Shown here: piece by piece, positions 50,245-59,348 of the stretch
Position numbering within the stretch: position 1 is the stretch's first letter
How the letters are laid out: each line of letters opens with the position of its first letter
NCBI GenBank assembly: GCA_964643075.1
Contig: CAZXQO010000008.1
Coordinates: forward strand, 42,170 to 106,169
Source: Desulfocucumis sp964643075
GTDB taxonomy: Bacteria > Bacillota > Desulfotomaculia > Desulfotomaculales > Desulfocucumaceae
Direction: 5' to 3'
DNA length: 64,000 nt
Position numbers and translations under genes: made by a program
Notes under the pieces: model-generated
Told to the model about the DNA's origin: nothing
The model's input: only the letters and a program-made list of their open reading frames with translations
The model's database searches: none

Positions 50245-50392
50245 TTGGGGACATTCCTTCGTGGATTTGTATAGAAACAAGGGATTTTATCCAACCTGAG
50301 AAGGTGTGTTCCCATACACCAATTGGGGACATTCCTTCGTGAAATTTGTTCAGAAGCAAGGGATTTTATCCAGTCTAAGAAGGTGTGTCCCC
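50245..50392. repeat. Two copies of the 77-bp hairpin repeat family
   Basis: Copies begin at 50245 and 50323 with TTGGGGACATTCCTTCGTG and end in GGTGTGT(T/C)CCC, with a 78-bp period. The array lies directly upstream of the pgk ribosome site, the same placement as the array before metK. Confidence 0.9.
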
Positions 50393-50416
50393 ATACCTTA
50401 GAAAGGAGTGCTGTGT

Positions 50417-51601
50417 ATGCCCAAAAAGAGCGTAATGGATATTGACGTCAAAGATAAAAGGGTGCTGGTCAGGGTAGACTTCAACGTGCCGCTGGACCAG
50501 GAGGGCGGAGTGGCGGATGATACCAGAATCAGGGCAGCCCTGCCCACAATTAAATATCTGATGGAGCAGGGGGCCAGAGTGATACTGGCTTCACATCTGG
50601 GGCGCCCGAAGGGCAAGGTGGATGACCGCTACCGGCTCAACCCGGTGGCGGAACGGCTGCAGGATTTGCTTGGTATGGAAGTTACCAAAGTGGATGATTG
50701 CGTTGGCGATGAGCCCGCCAGAGCTATTGAAAAAATGCGGCCGGGGGATGTGCTGCTGCTGGAAAACGTGAGGTTTTACCCCGAAGAGGAGAAGAACGAC
50801 CCTGCTTTTGCCTCCCGTCTGGCCAAGCTGGCCGATGTGTATGTAAATGATGCCTTCGGCACCGCCCACAGGGCGCATGCCTCCACCGAAGGGGTTGCCC
50901 GGGTTATTCCCGGTGTAGCCGGCTTTTTAATGGAAAGGGAACTGGAGATGCTGGGCCGGGCTGTATATAATCCCGAAAGGCCCTTTGTAGCCATACTTGG
51001 CGGCGCTAAGGTTTCGGATAAAATAGGGGTTATCGGCAATCTACTGGAAAAGGTGGACACCCTGATCATCGGTGGGGGTATGGCCAATACCTTTTTGCGG
51101 GCCAGAGGATATGAAACAGGCAAGTCACTGCTGGAGCCGGATAAGGTTGAGTTGGCCGGGGAGCTGATGAACAAAGCCCGGGAGAAGGGTATTGAAATGC
51201 TGCTGCCGGTGGACCTGGTGGTGGCTCTGGCCGTGGATCCCGATTCGGAGCAAAAGGTTATGCCGGCTGACCAGATTCCTCCTGACTGGATGGCACTGGA
51301 CATTGGCCCCGAAAGCACAAATATTTTCGGAAAGGCGATACGCAAGGCCGGAACGGTACTTTGGAACGGTCCCATGGGCGTATTCGAAATGGCTCCATTT
51401 GCCAGAGGCACCTTTGAAATGGCCCGGGCGCTGGCCGAAAGCGGTGCGGTCACCGTGGTAGGCGGCGGGGATTCGGTTGCTGCGGTGAAAAAGGCGGGTC
51501 TGGCGGACAAAATATCTCACATTTCCACCGGCGGGGGAGCGTCTCTGGAGTTTTTGGAAGGCAAGGTGCTGCCAGGTGTGGCCGCCCTGCAGGATAAATA
51601 G
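50417..51601 (+). CDS. pgk: Phosphoglycerate kinase
   Basis: The 394-residue glycolytic kinase has V-R-V-D-F-N-V-P, G-A-K-V-S-D-K, the nucleotide loop G-P-M-G-V-F-E and G-G-G-D-S-V-A-A. AAAGGAG sets the ATG at 50417; the frame is open to 50408. It begins the pgk-tpiA-gpmI-eno operon. Confidence 0.98.
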   Translation: MPKKSVMDIDVKDKRVLVRVDFNVPLDQEGGVADDTRIRAALPTIKYLMEQGARVILASHLGRPKGKVDDRYRLNPVAERLQDLLGMEVTKVDDCVGDEPARAIEKMRPGDVLLLENVRFYPEEEKNDPAFASRLAKLADVYVNDAFGTAHRAHASTEGVARVIPGVAGFLMERELEMLGRAVYNPERPFVAILGGAKVSDKIGVIGNLLEKVDTLIIGGGMANTFLRARGYETGKSLLEPDKVELAGELMNKAREKGIEMLLPVDLVVALAVDPDSEQKVMPADQIPPDWMALDIGPESTNIFGKAIRKAGTVLWNGPMGVFEMAPFARGTFEMARALAESGAVTVVGGGDSVAAVKKAGLADKISHISTGGGASLEFLEGKVLPGVAALQDK

Positions 51602-51668
51602 CATTTTATTATTGGATTTCATGATTAAGCACAGAATAGCGATTAAATAATAAGGGGGCTGTATTGAT

Positions 51669-52427
51669 ATGCGTACACCTTTGATAGCGGGAAATTGGAA
51701 AATGTATAAAACTGTTGCGGAAACGGTTCAGTTCATTGATGAATTGAAAGGGCTGCTGGCTGGCGCCGGCGATGGCGTGGAAGTGGTGCTGTGCCCGCCT
51801 TGCACGGCGTTAAGCGCTGCTGCTGAAGCCCTCCGGGGAAGCGGTATATATCTGTCCGCCCAGAACATGCACTGGGAGGAGCAGGGAGCCTTTACCGGGG
51901 AAATATCACCCCTCATGCTCAGGGAAATAGGCTGTAAATATGTTGTCCTGGGCCATTCCGAGCGCAGGCAGTATTTTGGCGAAACTGACGAAGCAGTAAA
52001 CAAAAAAGTAAAAGCTGCCCTTAAGCACGGCCTTATACCCATTGTTTGCGTGGGTGAAACACTGGAGGAGAGAGAGGCCGGCATTACCGAAAAAGTGATC
52101 GGCACCCAGGTCAAAGGAGCTCTGACGGGCCTTGACCCGGCGCAGACGGCAGGACTGGTAGTTGCCTACGAGCCGGTCTGGGCTATAGGCACCGGCCGCA
52201 CTGCCTCCGATGACGATGCCCAGAAGGTCAATGCCTTTATCCGTGGTTTGCTGGTGGAAATTGCCGGCAGGGAGGCGGCGGAGAAGGTGCGTATACAGTA
52301 CGGCGGCAGTGTCAAGCCGGAAAACGCTGCCGGTTTGATGGCCAGGCCGGATATTGACGGGGCGCTGGTAGGGGGCGCCAGCCTGAAGCCGGATAGTTTT
52401 GCCGGAATAATCAAGGCATCAAGGTAG
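51669..52427 (+). CDS. tpiA: Triosephosphate isomerase
   Basis: The 252-residue TIM barrel has N-W-K-M at the N-terminus, the catalytic His in L-G-H-S-E-R-R, catalytic Glu in A-Y-E-P-V-W-A-I-G-T-G and the phosphate-binding loop Y-G-G-S-V-K. It follows pgk by 67 nt and precedes gpmI. Confidence 0.98.
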   Translation: MRTPLIAGNWKMYKTVAETVQFIDELKGLLAGAGDGVEVVLCPPCTALSAAAEALRGSGIYLSAQNMHWEEQGAFTGEISPLMLREIGCKYVVLGHSERRQYFGETDEAVNKKVKAALKHGLIPIVCVGETLEEREAGITEKVIGTQVKGALTGLDPAQTAGLVVAYEPVWAIGTGRTASDDDAQKVNAFIRGLLVEIAGREAAEKVRIQYGGSVKPENAAGLMARPDIDGALVGGASLKPDSFAGIIKASR

Positions 52428-52449
52428 ATATAACTTAGGAGTGAATGCG

Positions 52450-53997
52450 GTGCATAAAGTTAAAGGCCCACTGTTGCTGGTAATTATGGACGGATGGGGC
52501 TTAACCGATAAAGACCAGGGCAATGCCATTGCCAGGGCGCATAAGCCAAATATGGATAAATTTTTGTCACTTTATCCCCAAACTACCATTATAGCCTCCG
52601 GTGAAGACGTGGGCCTGCCCGAAGGCCAAATGGGCAATTCCGAAGTGGGGCACCTGAATATAGGCGCCGGCAGGGTAGTATATCAGGATTTGACCCGTAT
52701 CACCAAATCTATCAAAAGCGGAGATTTTTTTGCAAATGACATGCTGCTGGCCGCACTGAACAACGCTCTGAAAAACAATTCCTCCTTGCATATCATGGGG
52801 CTTCTTTCCGATGGCGGCGTGCACAGCCATATAACCCATCTTTTCGCTCTGTTGGAAATGGCCAAAAAGAAGCATCTGGAAAAAGTTTATGTGCACTGCT
52901 TCCTGGATGGCAGGGATACCCCACCCAACAGTGGGGTGGAATACATACAGCAGCTTGAAGTTAAAATAAAAGAGCTGGGCGTGGGGCGCATCGCCACGGT
53001 AATAGGCCGTTATTACGCCATGGACAGGGACAGTCGCTGGGAGAGGGTCCGCCAGGCTTACCGGGCTATGGTGCTGGGAGATGGTCTGAAGGCAAAGTCG
53101 GCTCTTACGGCAGTTCGTGATTCATATGACCATGATAAAACCGATGAGTTCGTACTTCCCACCATTATCGAGGACGGCGCCGGCGAGCCGGTGGCCAGTA
53201 TCAGGGAAGGCGATTCCATTATATTTTTCAATTTCCGGCCGGACAGGGCCAGGGAAATAACCAGGTCCCTGGTTGATGATAATTTTGATGGTTTTGACAG
53301 GCCGCAGGAGTGGCCAAAAGTTTTTTTTGTCTGCATGACCCAGTATGACAAGACTATTGAGGCCCCGGTGGCATTCCGTCCGAACAATATTGTCAACACT
53401 TTGGGAGAGGTGCTGGCCGGTAAAAATATAAAACAGCTCAGGCTGGCGGAAACGGAAAAGTACGCCCACGTCACCTTTTTCTTTAACGGTGGCGTAGAAT
53501 CCCCCAACCCAGGTGAGGACAGGATACTGGTACCTTCACCAAAGGTGCCTACCTACGATCTTAAGCCGGAAATGAGCGCCCCGGAGGTAACGTCTAAACT
53601 GCTCGAGCAATTGGGACAAGATAAATACAAGGTTATCATTATGAATTACGCCAACCCGGATATGGTGGGGCATACCGGCAACTTCGAAGCTGCGGTGAAG
53701 GCCATAGAAACCGTAGACCACTGCCTGGGAACGGTGGCGGAAGCGGTGCTGCCCAGGGACGGCGTGATGCTTATCACCGCTGACCACGGCAACGCCGAAC
53801 AAATGAAGGATGGGCACGGCCAGCCTTTTACCGCTCATACCGTTGATCCGGTGCCGTTTATACTGGTGGGGAAAGAATATACTGGAATAAAATTGAGGCC
53901 CGGACGCCTGGAGGACATTGCCCCCACCATGTTGGAGCTGCTGGGTATCAAAAAGCCTGCCGAAATGACGGGGGAGAGTCTGATTGTAAAAGAGTAG
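52450..53997 (+). CDS. gpmI: Phosphoglycerate mutase, cofactor-independent
   Basis: The 515-residue metal-dependent enzyme converts 3- to 2-phosphoglycerate. Metal motifs are M-D-G-W-G at the N-terminus (residues about 11-15), the nucleophile segment G-N-S-E-V-G-H-L-N and D-G-G-V-H-S-H. AGGAG (52437-52441) sets the GTG at 52450; 52441 is in frame but overlaps the site. Confidence 0.97.
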   Translation: MHKVKGPLLLVIMDGWGLTDKDQGNAIARAHKPNMDKFLSLYPQTTIIASGEDVGLPEGQMGNSEVGHLNIGAGRVVYQDLTRITKSIKSGDFFANDMLLAALNNALKNNSSLHIMGLLSDGGVHSHITHLFALLEMAKKKHLEKVYVHCFLDGRDTPPNSGVEYIQQLEVKIKELGVGRIATVIGRYYAMDRDSRWERVRQAYRAMVLGDGLKAKSALTAVRDSYDHDKTDEFVLPTIIEDGAGEPVASIREGDSIIFFNFRPDRAREITRSLVDDNFDGFDRPQEWPKVFFVCMTQYDKTIEAPVAFRPNNIVNTLGEVLAGKNIKQLRLAETEKYAHVTFFFNGGVESPNPGEDRILVPSPKVPTYDLKPEMSAPEVTSKLLEQLGQDKYKVIIMNYANPDMVGHTGNFEAAVKAIETVDHCLGTVAEAVLPRDGVMLITADHGNAEQMKDGHGQPFTAHTVDPVPFILVGKEYTGIKLRPGRLEDIAPTMLELLGIKKPAEMTGESLIVKE

Positions 53998-54007
53998 TTC
54001 AAAGGAA

Positions 54008-54033
54008 GCAAGTAGGGACGGTTCTTGACTTGC
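54008..54033. repeat. Dispersed GGGACGGTTCT-type hairpin repeat
   Basis: gcaagt and acttgc ends enclose agggacggttctt. It lies between gpmI and eno. Confidence 0.7.
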
Positions 54034-54156
54034 GCATGGCGACTTCGACAGAAATGCCGCTGCAAACAAAGGTAAATCAGAATAGCATAAGTTGTATGTT
54101 GCACATTTGCATCCATATATTCAACAACAACGTTTTAAGAAGGAGGTACATATATT

Positions 54157-55437
54157 ATGTCAACCATTATTGCCGATGTATTTGCCAGGGAGATACTGGA
54201 TTCCAGGGGCAACCCCACCGTGGAAGTGGACGTGCTGCTGGAGGACGGGACCATGGGCAGGGCGGCTGTACCGTCCGGGGCCTCCACAGGGGCCTACGAG
54301 GCAGTGGAACTGCGGGACGGTGACAAGGGCCGCTACCTGGGTAAAGGCGTGACTAAAGCGGTGGAAAACGTAAACACTATCATCGCCCCGGAAGTGCTGG
54401 GATTTGACGCCACTGAGCAGGTGGAACTGGACAGTACCCTAATTGAGTTGGATGGAACCCCCAACAAAGGCAAACTGGGCGCTAACGCCATCCTGGGGGT
54501 CTCCCTGGCGGCGGCCAAGGCGGCGGCCAGTGCTTTTGGCCTGCCCCTGTACCAGTATCTGGGTGGTGTTAATGCCAAACAGTTGCCGGTGCCCATGATG
54601 AACATACTGAACGGCGGCAAGCATGCCGACAACAACGTGGACATACAGGAATTTATGGTCATGCCCGTTGGCGCTGCCAGCTTTGCAGAAGCCCTGCGCA
54701 TGGGAGCCGAAATTTTTCACGTATTGAAAAAAGTGTTAAAGAAAAAAGGAATGAATACTGCCGTGGGTGACGAGGGCGGTTTTGCTCCCAACCTTGGTTC
54801 CAATGAAGAAGCGTTGGCGGTCATAGTGGAGGCCATCAAGGAAGCCGGCTACCGGCCCGGGGAAGACATGGCTCTGGCCATTGACGCTGCTGCCACGGAG
54901 TTTTACAAGGATGGCGCCTACGTGCTGGAGGGTCGCTCCCACTCAGCTGCGGAAATGGTGAACTATTACGCAGCGTTACTGGATAAATACCCCATTCTCT
55001 CCATTGAGGACGGGCTGGCGGAAGACGACTGGGACGGCTGGAAGCTGTTTACGGAAAAAATGGGCCGCCGCATTCAAATCGTGGGGGACGACCTTTTTGT
55101 AACCAATACCGAACGGCTGGCCAGAGGGATTGCCGGCGAGGTGGCCAATTCAATACTAATTAAGGTCAATCAAATCGGCACCCTTACGGAAACACTGGAT
55201 GCCATTGAAATGGCCAAAAGAGCAGGTTATACCGCAGTGGTAAGCCACCGCTCCGGGGAGACCGAGGATGTTACCATTGCTGATTTGGTGGTGGCCACCA
55301 ACGCCGGACAGATAAAGACCGGGGCACCTTCCAGGACCGACCGGGTGGCCAAGTACAATCAGCTGCTGCGTATTGAGGAGGAACTGGGCGGGGTAGCCAT
55401 GTACGGCGGCAAAGCATCCCTGTATTGCCTAAAGTAA
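54157..55437 (+). CDS. eno: Enolase
   Basis: The 426-residue enzyme makes phosphoenolpyruvate. Motifs: R-G-N-P-T-V-E-V, G-A-S-T-G, N-G-G-K-H-A-D-N-N and the signature S-H-R-S-G-E-T-E-D. AAGGAGGT before the ATG at 54157 is strong. It ends the lower-glycolysis cluster; no gapA is present beside pgk. Confidence 0.98.
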   Translation: MSTIIADVFAREILDSRGNPTVEVDVLLEDGTMGRAAVPSGASTGAYEAVELRDGDKGRYLGKGVTKAVENVNTIIAPEVLGFDATEQVELDSTLIELDGTPNKGKLGANAILGVSLAAAKAAASAFGLPLYQYLGGVNAKQLPVPMMNILNGGKHADNNVDIQEFMVMPVGAASFAEALRMGAEIFHVLKKVLKKKGMNTAVGDEGGFAPNLGSNEEALAVIVEAIKEAGYRPGEDMALAIDAAATEFYKDGAYVLEGRSHSAAEMVNYYAALLDKYPILSIEDGLAEDDWDGWKLFTEKMGRRIQIVGDDLFVTNTERLARGIAGEVANSILIKVNQIGTLTETLDAIEMAKRAGYTAVVSHRSGETEDVTIADLVVATNAGQIKTGAPSRTDRVAKYNQLLRIEEELGGVAMYGGKASLYCLK

Positions 55438-55466
55438 ATTGTAATATCAATGGCTTTAAGCTGAAT

Positions 55467-55510
55467 TTATCCCGGGTGAAAAGGCAATTATGCCTTTTCA
55501 CCCGGGATAA
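55467..55510. repeat. Perfect 20-nt inverted repeat downstream of eno
   Basis: Arms at 55467-55486 and 55491-55510 are exact complements with an atta loop. There is no T tract, but the strong stem could end or stabilise the eno transcript. The rest of the eno-secG spacer (to 55699) shows nothing else. Confidence 0.9.
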
Positions 55511-55699
55511 TACTACTATATGATCCGGCGGCTTTATGGTTATATTTGTGGATGCGGGATAATGTGTAATAATTACCTGATATGACATGAGCTGGGATGA
55601 TAGACTATGGTTTTTCCCGGATATGTTTTTTTATGCTCCATAAAGATTCCGCCAACGGTTAAATAATCCCGCCAAAGCACCAAAATAAAGGTTTGTCCG

Positions 55700-55728
55700 T
55701 TGTCAATTTATGTTCCCCATGCTATAAT
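55700..55728 (+). promoter_or_regulatory. Sigma-A promoter of secG
   Basis: TTGTCA (55700-55705), a 17-nt spacer and TATAAT (55723-55728). Confidence 0.75.
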
Positions 55729-55762
55729 GTTTTTCATATGAGATGTTAGAGGAGGTGAAAGT

Positions 55763-55990
55763 GTGTTAATAAAGGGCCTGGTAACCGCCTTTCATGTAAT
55801 TATATCCATAGCTCTTATTGCTTCAGTTATACTGCAATCCGGGAAAAGTGCCGGTCTGTCCGGGGCTATTGCCGGAGGCGCCGAAACATTTTTCGGCAAG
55901 AAAAAAGGAATGGACGAGTTGCTGGGCAAAGTTACTGCAGTGGTAGCACTATTGTTTGGGGTTTCGTCTCTTCTGTTGGGTATTTGGTAA
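55763..55990 (+). CDS. secG: Preprotein translocase subunit SecG
   Basis: The 75-residue membrane protein has two transmembrane helices (about 4-24 and 53-73) and the SecG pattern L-Q-S-G-K-S-A-G-L-S-G-A-I-A-G-G-A-E-T-F-F-G-K. It is the small subunit of SecYEG. GAGGAGGTG precedes the GTG at 55763. Confidence 0.93.
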   Translation: MLIKGLVTAFHVIISIALIASVILQSGKSAGLSGAIAGGAETFFGKKKGMDELLGKVTAVVALLFGVSSLLLGIW

Positions 55991-56029
55991 TCTAAAAAAT
56001 AATAGGGGTAGAGGAGGGTACAGAAACAA

Positions 56030-58114
56030 GTGGATAGTATGACCTTAGCGTATTACTCTGCGGGTGCGGGGGCACTGGCACTTTTATTTGCACTTTTTAC
56101 AATGGCCCAGGTGCTTAAAGAAAGTATGGGCACACCCAAGATGAAGGAAATTTCCGAGGCTGTTCAGGAGGGTGCAATGGCATACCTGAACAAGCAGTAC
56201 AAGACTTTGATTCCATTTACTATCATTATCGCGATTTTACTTGTTATAGTTCTGCCAATGCTTGACAAGCATGTCAAGGGTGTTCCTCTGATGATATCTT
56301 TTCTGGTGGGTGCTATTTGCTCCGCCATTGCCGGATACATCGGCATGAACAGCACAACAAAGTCCAACGCCCGTACCGCTGAAGCTGCTCGCAGTGTCGG
56401 TTTGAGCAAGGCGCTGAATGTTTCCTTCCGCGCCGGTGCTGTCATGGGCCTTTCAGTGGCTGGTTTGGGATTGCTGGGTGTCTCTGTTTTATTTATTATC
56501 TACAAAGATGCTACTGTTATCAATAGTTTTGCTTTTGGCGCTTCAGCCATTGCGTTCTTTGCCAGGGTCGGCGGTGGTATTTATACTAAGGCTGCTGACG
56601 TAGGCGCTGACCTGGTAGGTAAGGTCGAGGCCGGTATACCGGAAGACGACCCGCGCAACCCGGCCACCATCGCTGACAACGTTGGTGACAACGTGGGCGA
56701 CACCGCCGGTATGGGTGCCGACCTGTTCGAGTCCTATGCTGCCACCACCATTGCGGCAATGATTCTCGGCAACTCCATTTACGGACCCAAAGGTGCTCTT
56801 TTCCCGTTGATGGTAGGTGCAATCGGTATTATCGCTTCCATTATCGGCACGTTCTTCGTCCGTACCAGTGAGGATGGCAACCCGCTGGTAGCGCTGAACA
56901 TAGGCCTTTGGGTAACCAACGTTTTAACCGGCATAGGCGTTTATTTCGTGGCGACTTCGGTTTTCGGCAGCAAAGAGGGTTTCGGTGTTTTCCTTGCCAT
57001 TGTAGCCGGACTGATTGTTAACGTCGCTGTCGGTGTTCTGACCGAATATTATACCGCCAACAATAAACCGCCCTGCTTGCGGATAGCCGAAGCCTCCAAA
57101 ACTGGCCCGGCCACCAACGTTATCCACGGTCTGGCGGTAGGTATGGAGTCGGTGTTTTTCCCGATGCTCTTCTTCGCAGGCGCAATTTACTTTGCCTTTT
57201 GGGCTGTCGGCCCGTCCTTTGCACAGGGCACTTCCCACGCTATTTATGGTATCGCCATGGCTGCAATGGGTATGCTCTCCACAGCTGGTATGGTGGTGGC
57301 CATGGACTCCTTTGGTCCTGTCGCCGACAACGCCGGCGGTATTGCAGAAATGGCCGAACTGCCTAAAGAAGTCCGGCAAAAGACAGACAAGCTTGATGCT
57401 GTGGGCAACACTACCGCTGCCATAGCTAAAGGTTTTGCCATCGGTTCCGCTGCCCTGACCGCGCTGGCCCTCTTCCAGGCTTTTGCCAACGAAGTGGAAA
57501 GAAACCCGAAATTAACCGGTATTTTGACAAATGGCAAGCTAATCATCAACCTTAACGACCCTAAAGTTCTGATAGGCTTGCTGATCGGTGCTTCCATTCC
57601 TTTTGTGGTCGGTGCTTCCACCATGCGTGCCGTGGGTGATGCCGCATACGGCATGGTGAACGAAGTGCGCCGCCAGTTTCGTGAGATCCCGGGTATTATG
57701 GAGGGCACAACAAAGCCGGACTATGCCCGTTGCGTTAGTATCGCTACAGGTTCCGCCATCAGTAAAATGATCTTTCCGGGCCTCGTCGCTGTTTGTGGAC
57801 CGATCATTGTTGGCTTTGGACTCGGTGCCCTGTCTCTTGCCGGTTACCTGGCCGGACTGACCGCCACCGGTGTACTGATGGCCCTCTTCCTGGCTAATGC
57901 CGGCGGTGCTTGGGACAATGCCAAGAAGTACATTGAAGCGGGCAACCTAGGTGGCAAGAAGATTGACGGGAAGCCTAACCCGGTTCACCAGGCAGCTGTT
58001 ATCGGCGACACCGTCGGCGACCCTTGCAAGGACACTTCAGGTCCTGCCATGAACCCGCTGATCAAGGTTGCTGGTACTATCGCCCTGATTATCGGTTCGG
58101 TGCTGTTCCACTAG
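56030..58114 (+). CDS. hppA: Membrane-bound ion-pumping pyrophosphatase (K+-dependent type)
   Basis: The 694-residue protein has about 16 helices and the pyrophosphate site D-V-G-A-D-L-V-G-K-V-E and D-D-P-R-N-P-A-T-I-A-D-N-V-G-D-N-V-G-D. It couples pyrophosphate cleavage to H+ (or Na+) transport. The segment V-G-N-T-T-A-A has Ala where K+-independent enzymes have Lys, which indicates K+ dependence. GAGGAGGG supports the GTG at 56030. Pyrophosphate-linked energy metabolism is usual in this group. Confidence 0.95.
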   Translation: MDSMTLAYYSAGAGALALLFALFTMAQVLKESMGTPKMKEISEAVQEGAMAYLNKQYKTLIPFTIIIAILLVIVLPMLDKHVKGVPLMISFLVGAICSAIAGYIGMNSTTKSNARTAEAARSVGLSKALNVSFRAGAVMGLSVAGLGLLGVSVLFIIYKDATVINSFAFGASAIAFFARVGGGIYTKAADVGADLVGKVEAGIPEDDPRNPATIADNVGDNVGDTAGMGADLFESYAATTIAAMILGNSIYGPKGALFPLMVGAIGIIASIIGTFFVRTSEDGNPLVALNIGLWVTNVLTGIGVYFVATSVFGSKEGFGVFLAIVAGLIVNVAVGVLTEYYTANNKPPCLRIAEASKTGPATNVIHGLAVGMESVFFPMLFFAGAIYFAFWAVGPSFAQGTSHAIYGIAMAAMGMLSTAGMVVAMDSFGPVADNAGGIAEMAELPKEVRQKTDKLDAVGNTTAAIAKGFAIGSAALTALALFQAFANEVERNPKLTGILTNGKLIINLNDPKVLIGLLIGASIPFVVGASTMRAVGDAAYGMVNEVRRQFREIPGIMEGTTKPDYARCVSIATGSAISKMIFPGLVAVCGPIIVGFGLGALSLAGYLAGLTATGVLMALFLANAGGAWDNAKKYIEAGNLGGKKIDGKPNPVHQAAVIGDTVGDPCKDTSGPAMNPLIKVAGTIALIIGSVLFH

Positions 58115-58120
58115 AAACAA

Positions 58121-58152
58121 AAACAACCGGGCTTTGTGCCCGGTTGTTTTTT
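58121..58152 (+). terminator. Terminator of hppA
   Basis: aacaaccgggc and gcccggttgtt arms with a tttgt loop and following T residues. Confidence 0.9.
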
Positions 58153-58159
58153 GGTAGTT

Positions 58160-58443
58160 GCCCAGCATATCTACCGGACCGGTGGTTTGAAAGAAGTCCT
58201 ATAGTTTAACTAAGTGCAGTATGCAAACAACCTGATAGAAGAACTCGAAACCCCGTTAGGCGCCGGGCATTTTGCCCGGCGTTTTATATTCGACCGGCAT
58301 GTCTGCTGAGCCAATGAGTTGAAAGAAACCCTGTCTGGGTAAGCCCTAAACAAGCGGAAACGCAAGGGAGGGAATACGTGGTGTCGGGTGGCAGATGAGC
58401 TCGAAGTAGTGACTAACCCTCAGCCAGTGAAGGCGTACACCTA
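58160..58443 (+). ncRNA. Possible degenerate group II intron 5'-domain remnants (two diverged units)
   Basis: The 362-nt spacer after hppA holds two related units. 58186-58285 has ttgaaagaag...aactcgaaacc, closed by a hairpin with T tract (58261-58285). 58316-58440 has ttgaaagaaaccct, aaacaagcggaaacgcaagg, agctcgaagtagtgac and cagtgaaggcg. Spaced blocks of this kind occur in domain I of bacterial group II introns. No intron protein, domain V or VI is seen, so it would be a relic. It might instead be a structured RNA of another kind. Confidence 0.35.
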
Positions 58444-58477
58444 AAAAACAGCCGGGCGCTCGCGCCCGGCTGTTTTT
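58444..58477. terminator. Strong bidirectional terminator
   Basis: aaaaacagccgggcg and cgcccggctgttttt arms with a ctcg loop. It ends transcription from both the hppA side and the minus-strand cluster. The adjoining 58474-58488 also matches a GAGGCCGTTGAAAAAC repeat end. Confidence 0.9.
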
Positions 58478-58683
58478 CAACGGCCTCCCAAAATGTAAAT
58501 TATACTGCCCAGGGAAATAACCGTGCCCAGGGACAGCAATATACACGCTCTTTGTAGTTGCTTTAGCTTCCTTTCCGTACGGTCTACCCTGCTTTCCAGG
58601 TCTTCGGCGGGGGTAACCAGCCGCGACCGGATGGAGGTGGCCAGTGAGCCTACTTCTTTGGACAGGTTATCGGTTTGTTTCAT
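58477..58683 (-). CDS. Small coiled-coil protein with C-terminal membrane helix
   Basis: The 68-residue protein has a charged N-terminal part (about 1-42, heptad-like, S-R-V-D-R-T-E-R-K-L-K-Q-L) and a hydrophobic helix (about 44-65). This layout resembles small XhlA-like tail-anchored proteins, but the match is weak. It overlaps the upstream gene by an ATGA junction, so the two are translated together. Its last codons lie in the GAGGCCGTTG repeat end. Confidence 0.55.
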   Translation of the reverse strand: MKQTDNLSKEVGSLATSIRSRLVTPAEDLESRVDRTERKLKQLQRACILLSLGTVISLGSIIYILGGR

Positions 58684-58964
58684 GACCTGACATCCACTCC
58701 CGCCTGGTTAATGGCATCACTTATGGCCGCCAGGATTAGAACCGGAATTTGTTGCACGGACTGTTCCAGCAGGTCCAGCCGGACTTTGATGTGGGCAAAT
58801 TCATCCTTTTCCTGCTTTTGCAGGGCTTGCAGCATCTCTGCCAGCCTTCGGTTTTCAGCCACAACGGGCTCCACCAGTCTGATTTTTGCCCCTTTCATGA
58901 TATCCTGGGTCAATTTCATCAATACGTCATCCTGTTGCCTGGAGGGGCTAACATTTTTATCCAA
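58680..58964 (-). CDS. Small coiled-coil protein of unknown function
   Basis: The 94-residue protein is mostly helical, with coiled-coil-like segments (E-N-R-R-L-A-E-M-L-Q-A-L-Q-K-Q; V-R-L-D-L-L-E-Q-S-V-Q-Q). AAAGGAGGT sets the TTG at 58964; the frame is open to 58991. The stop overlaps the next start (ATGA). It belongs to the same minus-strand unit as the dynamin-like protein. Confidence 0.55.
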   Translation of the reverse strand: MDKNVSPSRQQDDVLMKLTQDIMKGAKIRLVEPVVAENRRLAEMLQALQKQEKDEFAHIKVRLDLLEQSVQQIPVLILAAISDAINQAGVDVRS

Positions 58965-58991
58965 TGCAAAACCTCCTTTATTTTTTTTCAT

Positions 58992-59186
58992 CTATTTTTC
59001 ATCCAGAGACTTTTTCATCATAGTTAGCAGCCTTATTAACTGGCGCTCATTATTTCTGGCAATAACCGCTTCAACCTCCCTGATGATATCGTTTACCACT
59101 AGTGATTTTACTTCCTCCCCGGTACGGCTGCCAATTTCCCGGATGATTTTCCTCAGTCTTTCATCAAGCATTCTGGCGTTTTCCAT
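58992..59186 (-). CDS. Small helical protein of unknown function
   Basis: The 64-residue charged protein is predicted helical (R-K-I-I-R-E-I-G-S-R-T-G-E-E-V; E-V-E-A-V-I-A-R-N-N-E-R). A GGAGGG site precedes ATG 59186. It resembles no family that I know. It lies first in the set of three small genes after the GTPase gene. Confidence 0.5.
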   Translation of the reverse strand: MENARMLDERLRKIIREIGSRTGEEVKSLVVNDIIREVEAVIARNNERQLIRLLTMMKKSLDEK

Positions 59187-59271
59187 GCTTTATTACCCTC
59201 CGGTGCCTTATATTTATCCAGCCGGTTAACACTACAGCGTAATATTGCTTATTTCGCTATGCCCGCTACGC

Positions 59272-59341
59272 CACGGGGACGGTTCCATCGTCTTCCCTTC
59301 GGCCCTTCGCTGCGCTTCGGGGACGCTCGAACCGTCCCCAT
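59272..59341. repeat. GGGGACGGTTC-type hairpin repeat
   Basis: acggggacggttcc (59273-59286) is inverted at 59328-59341, with a GC-rich internal segment. It separates the small genes from the GTPase gene. Confidence 0.8.
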
Positions 59342-59348
59342 GGCTCCG

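Noticed and set aside
50060..50359. Minus-strand frame of 99 codons upstream of pgk
   Set aside because: It is built from the 77-bp repeat copies and has no family-like features.
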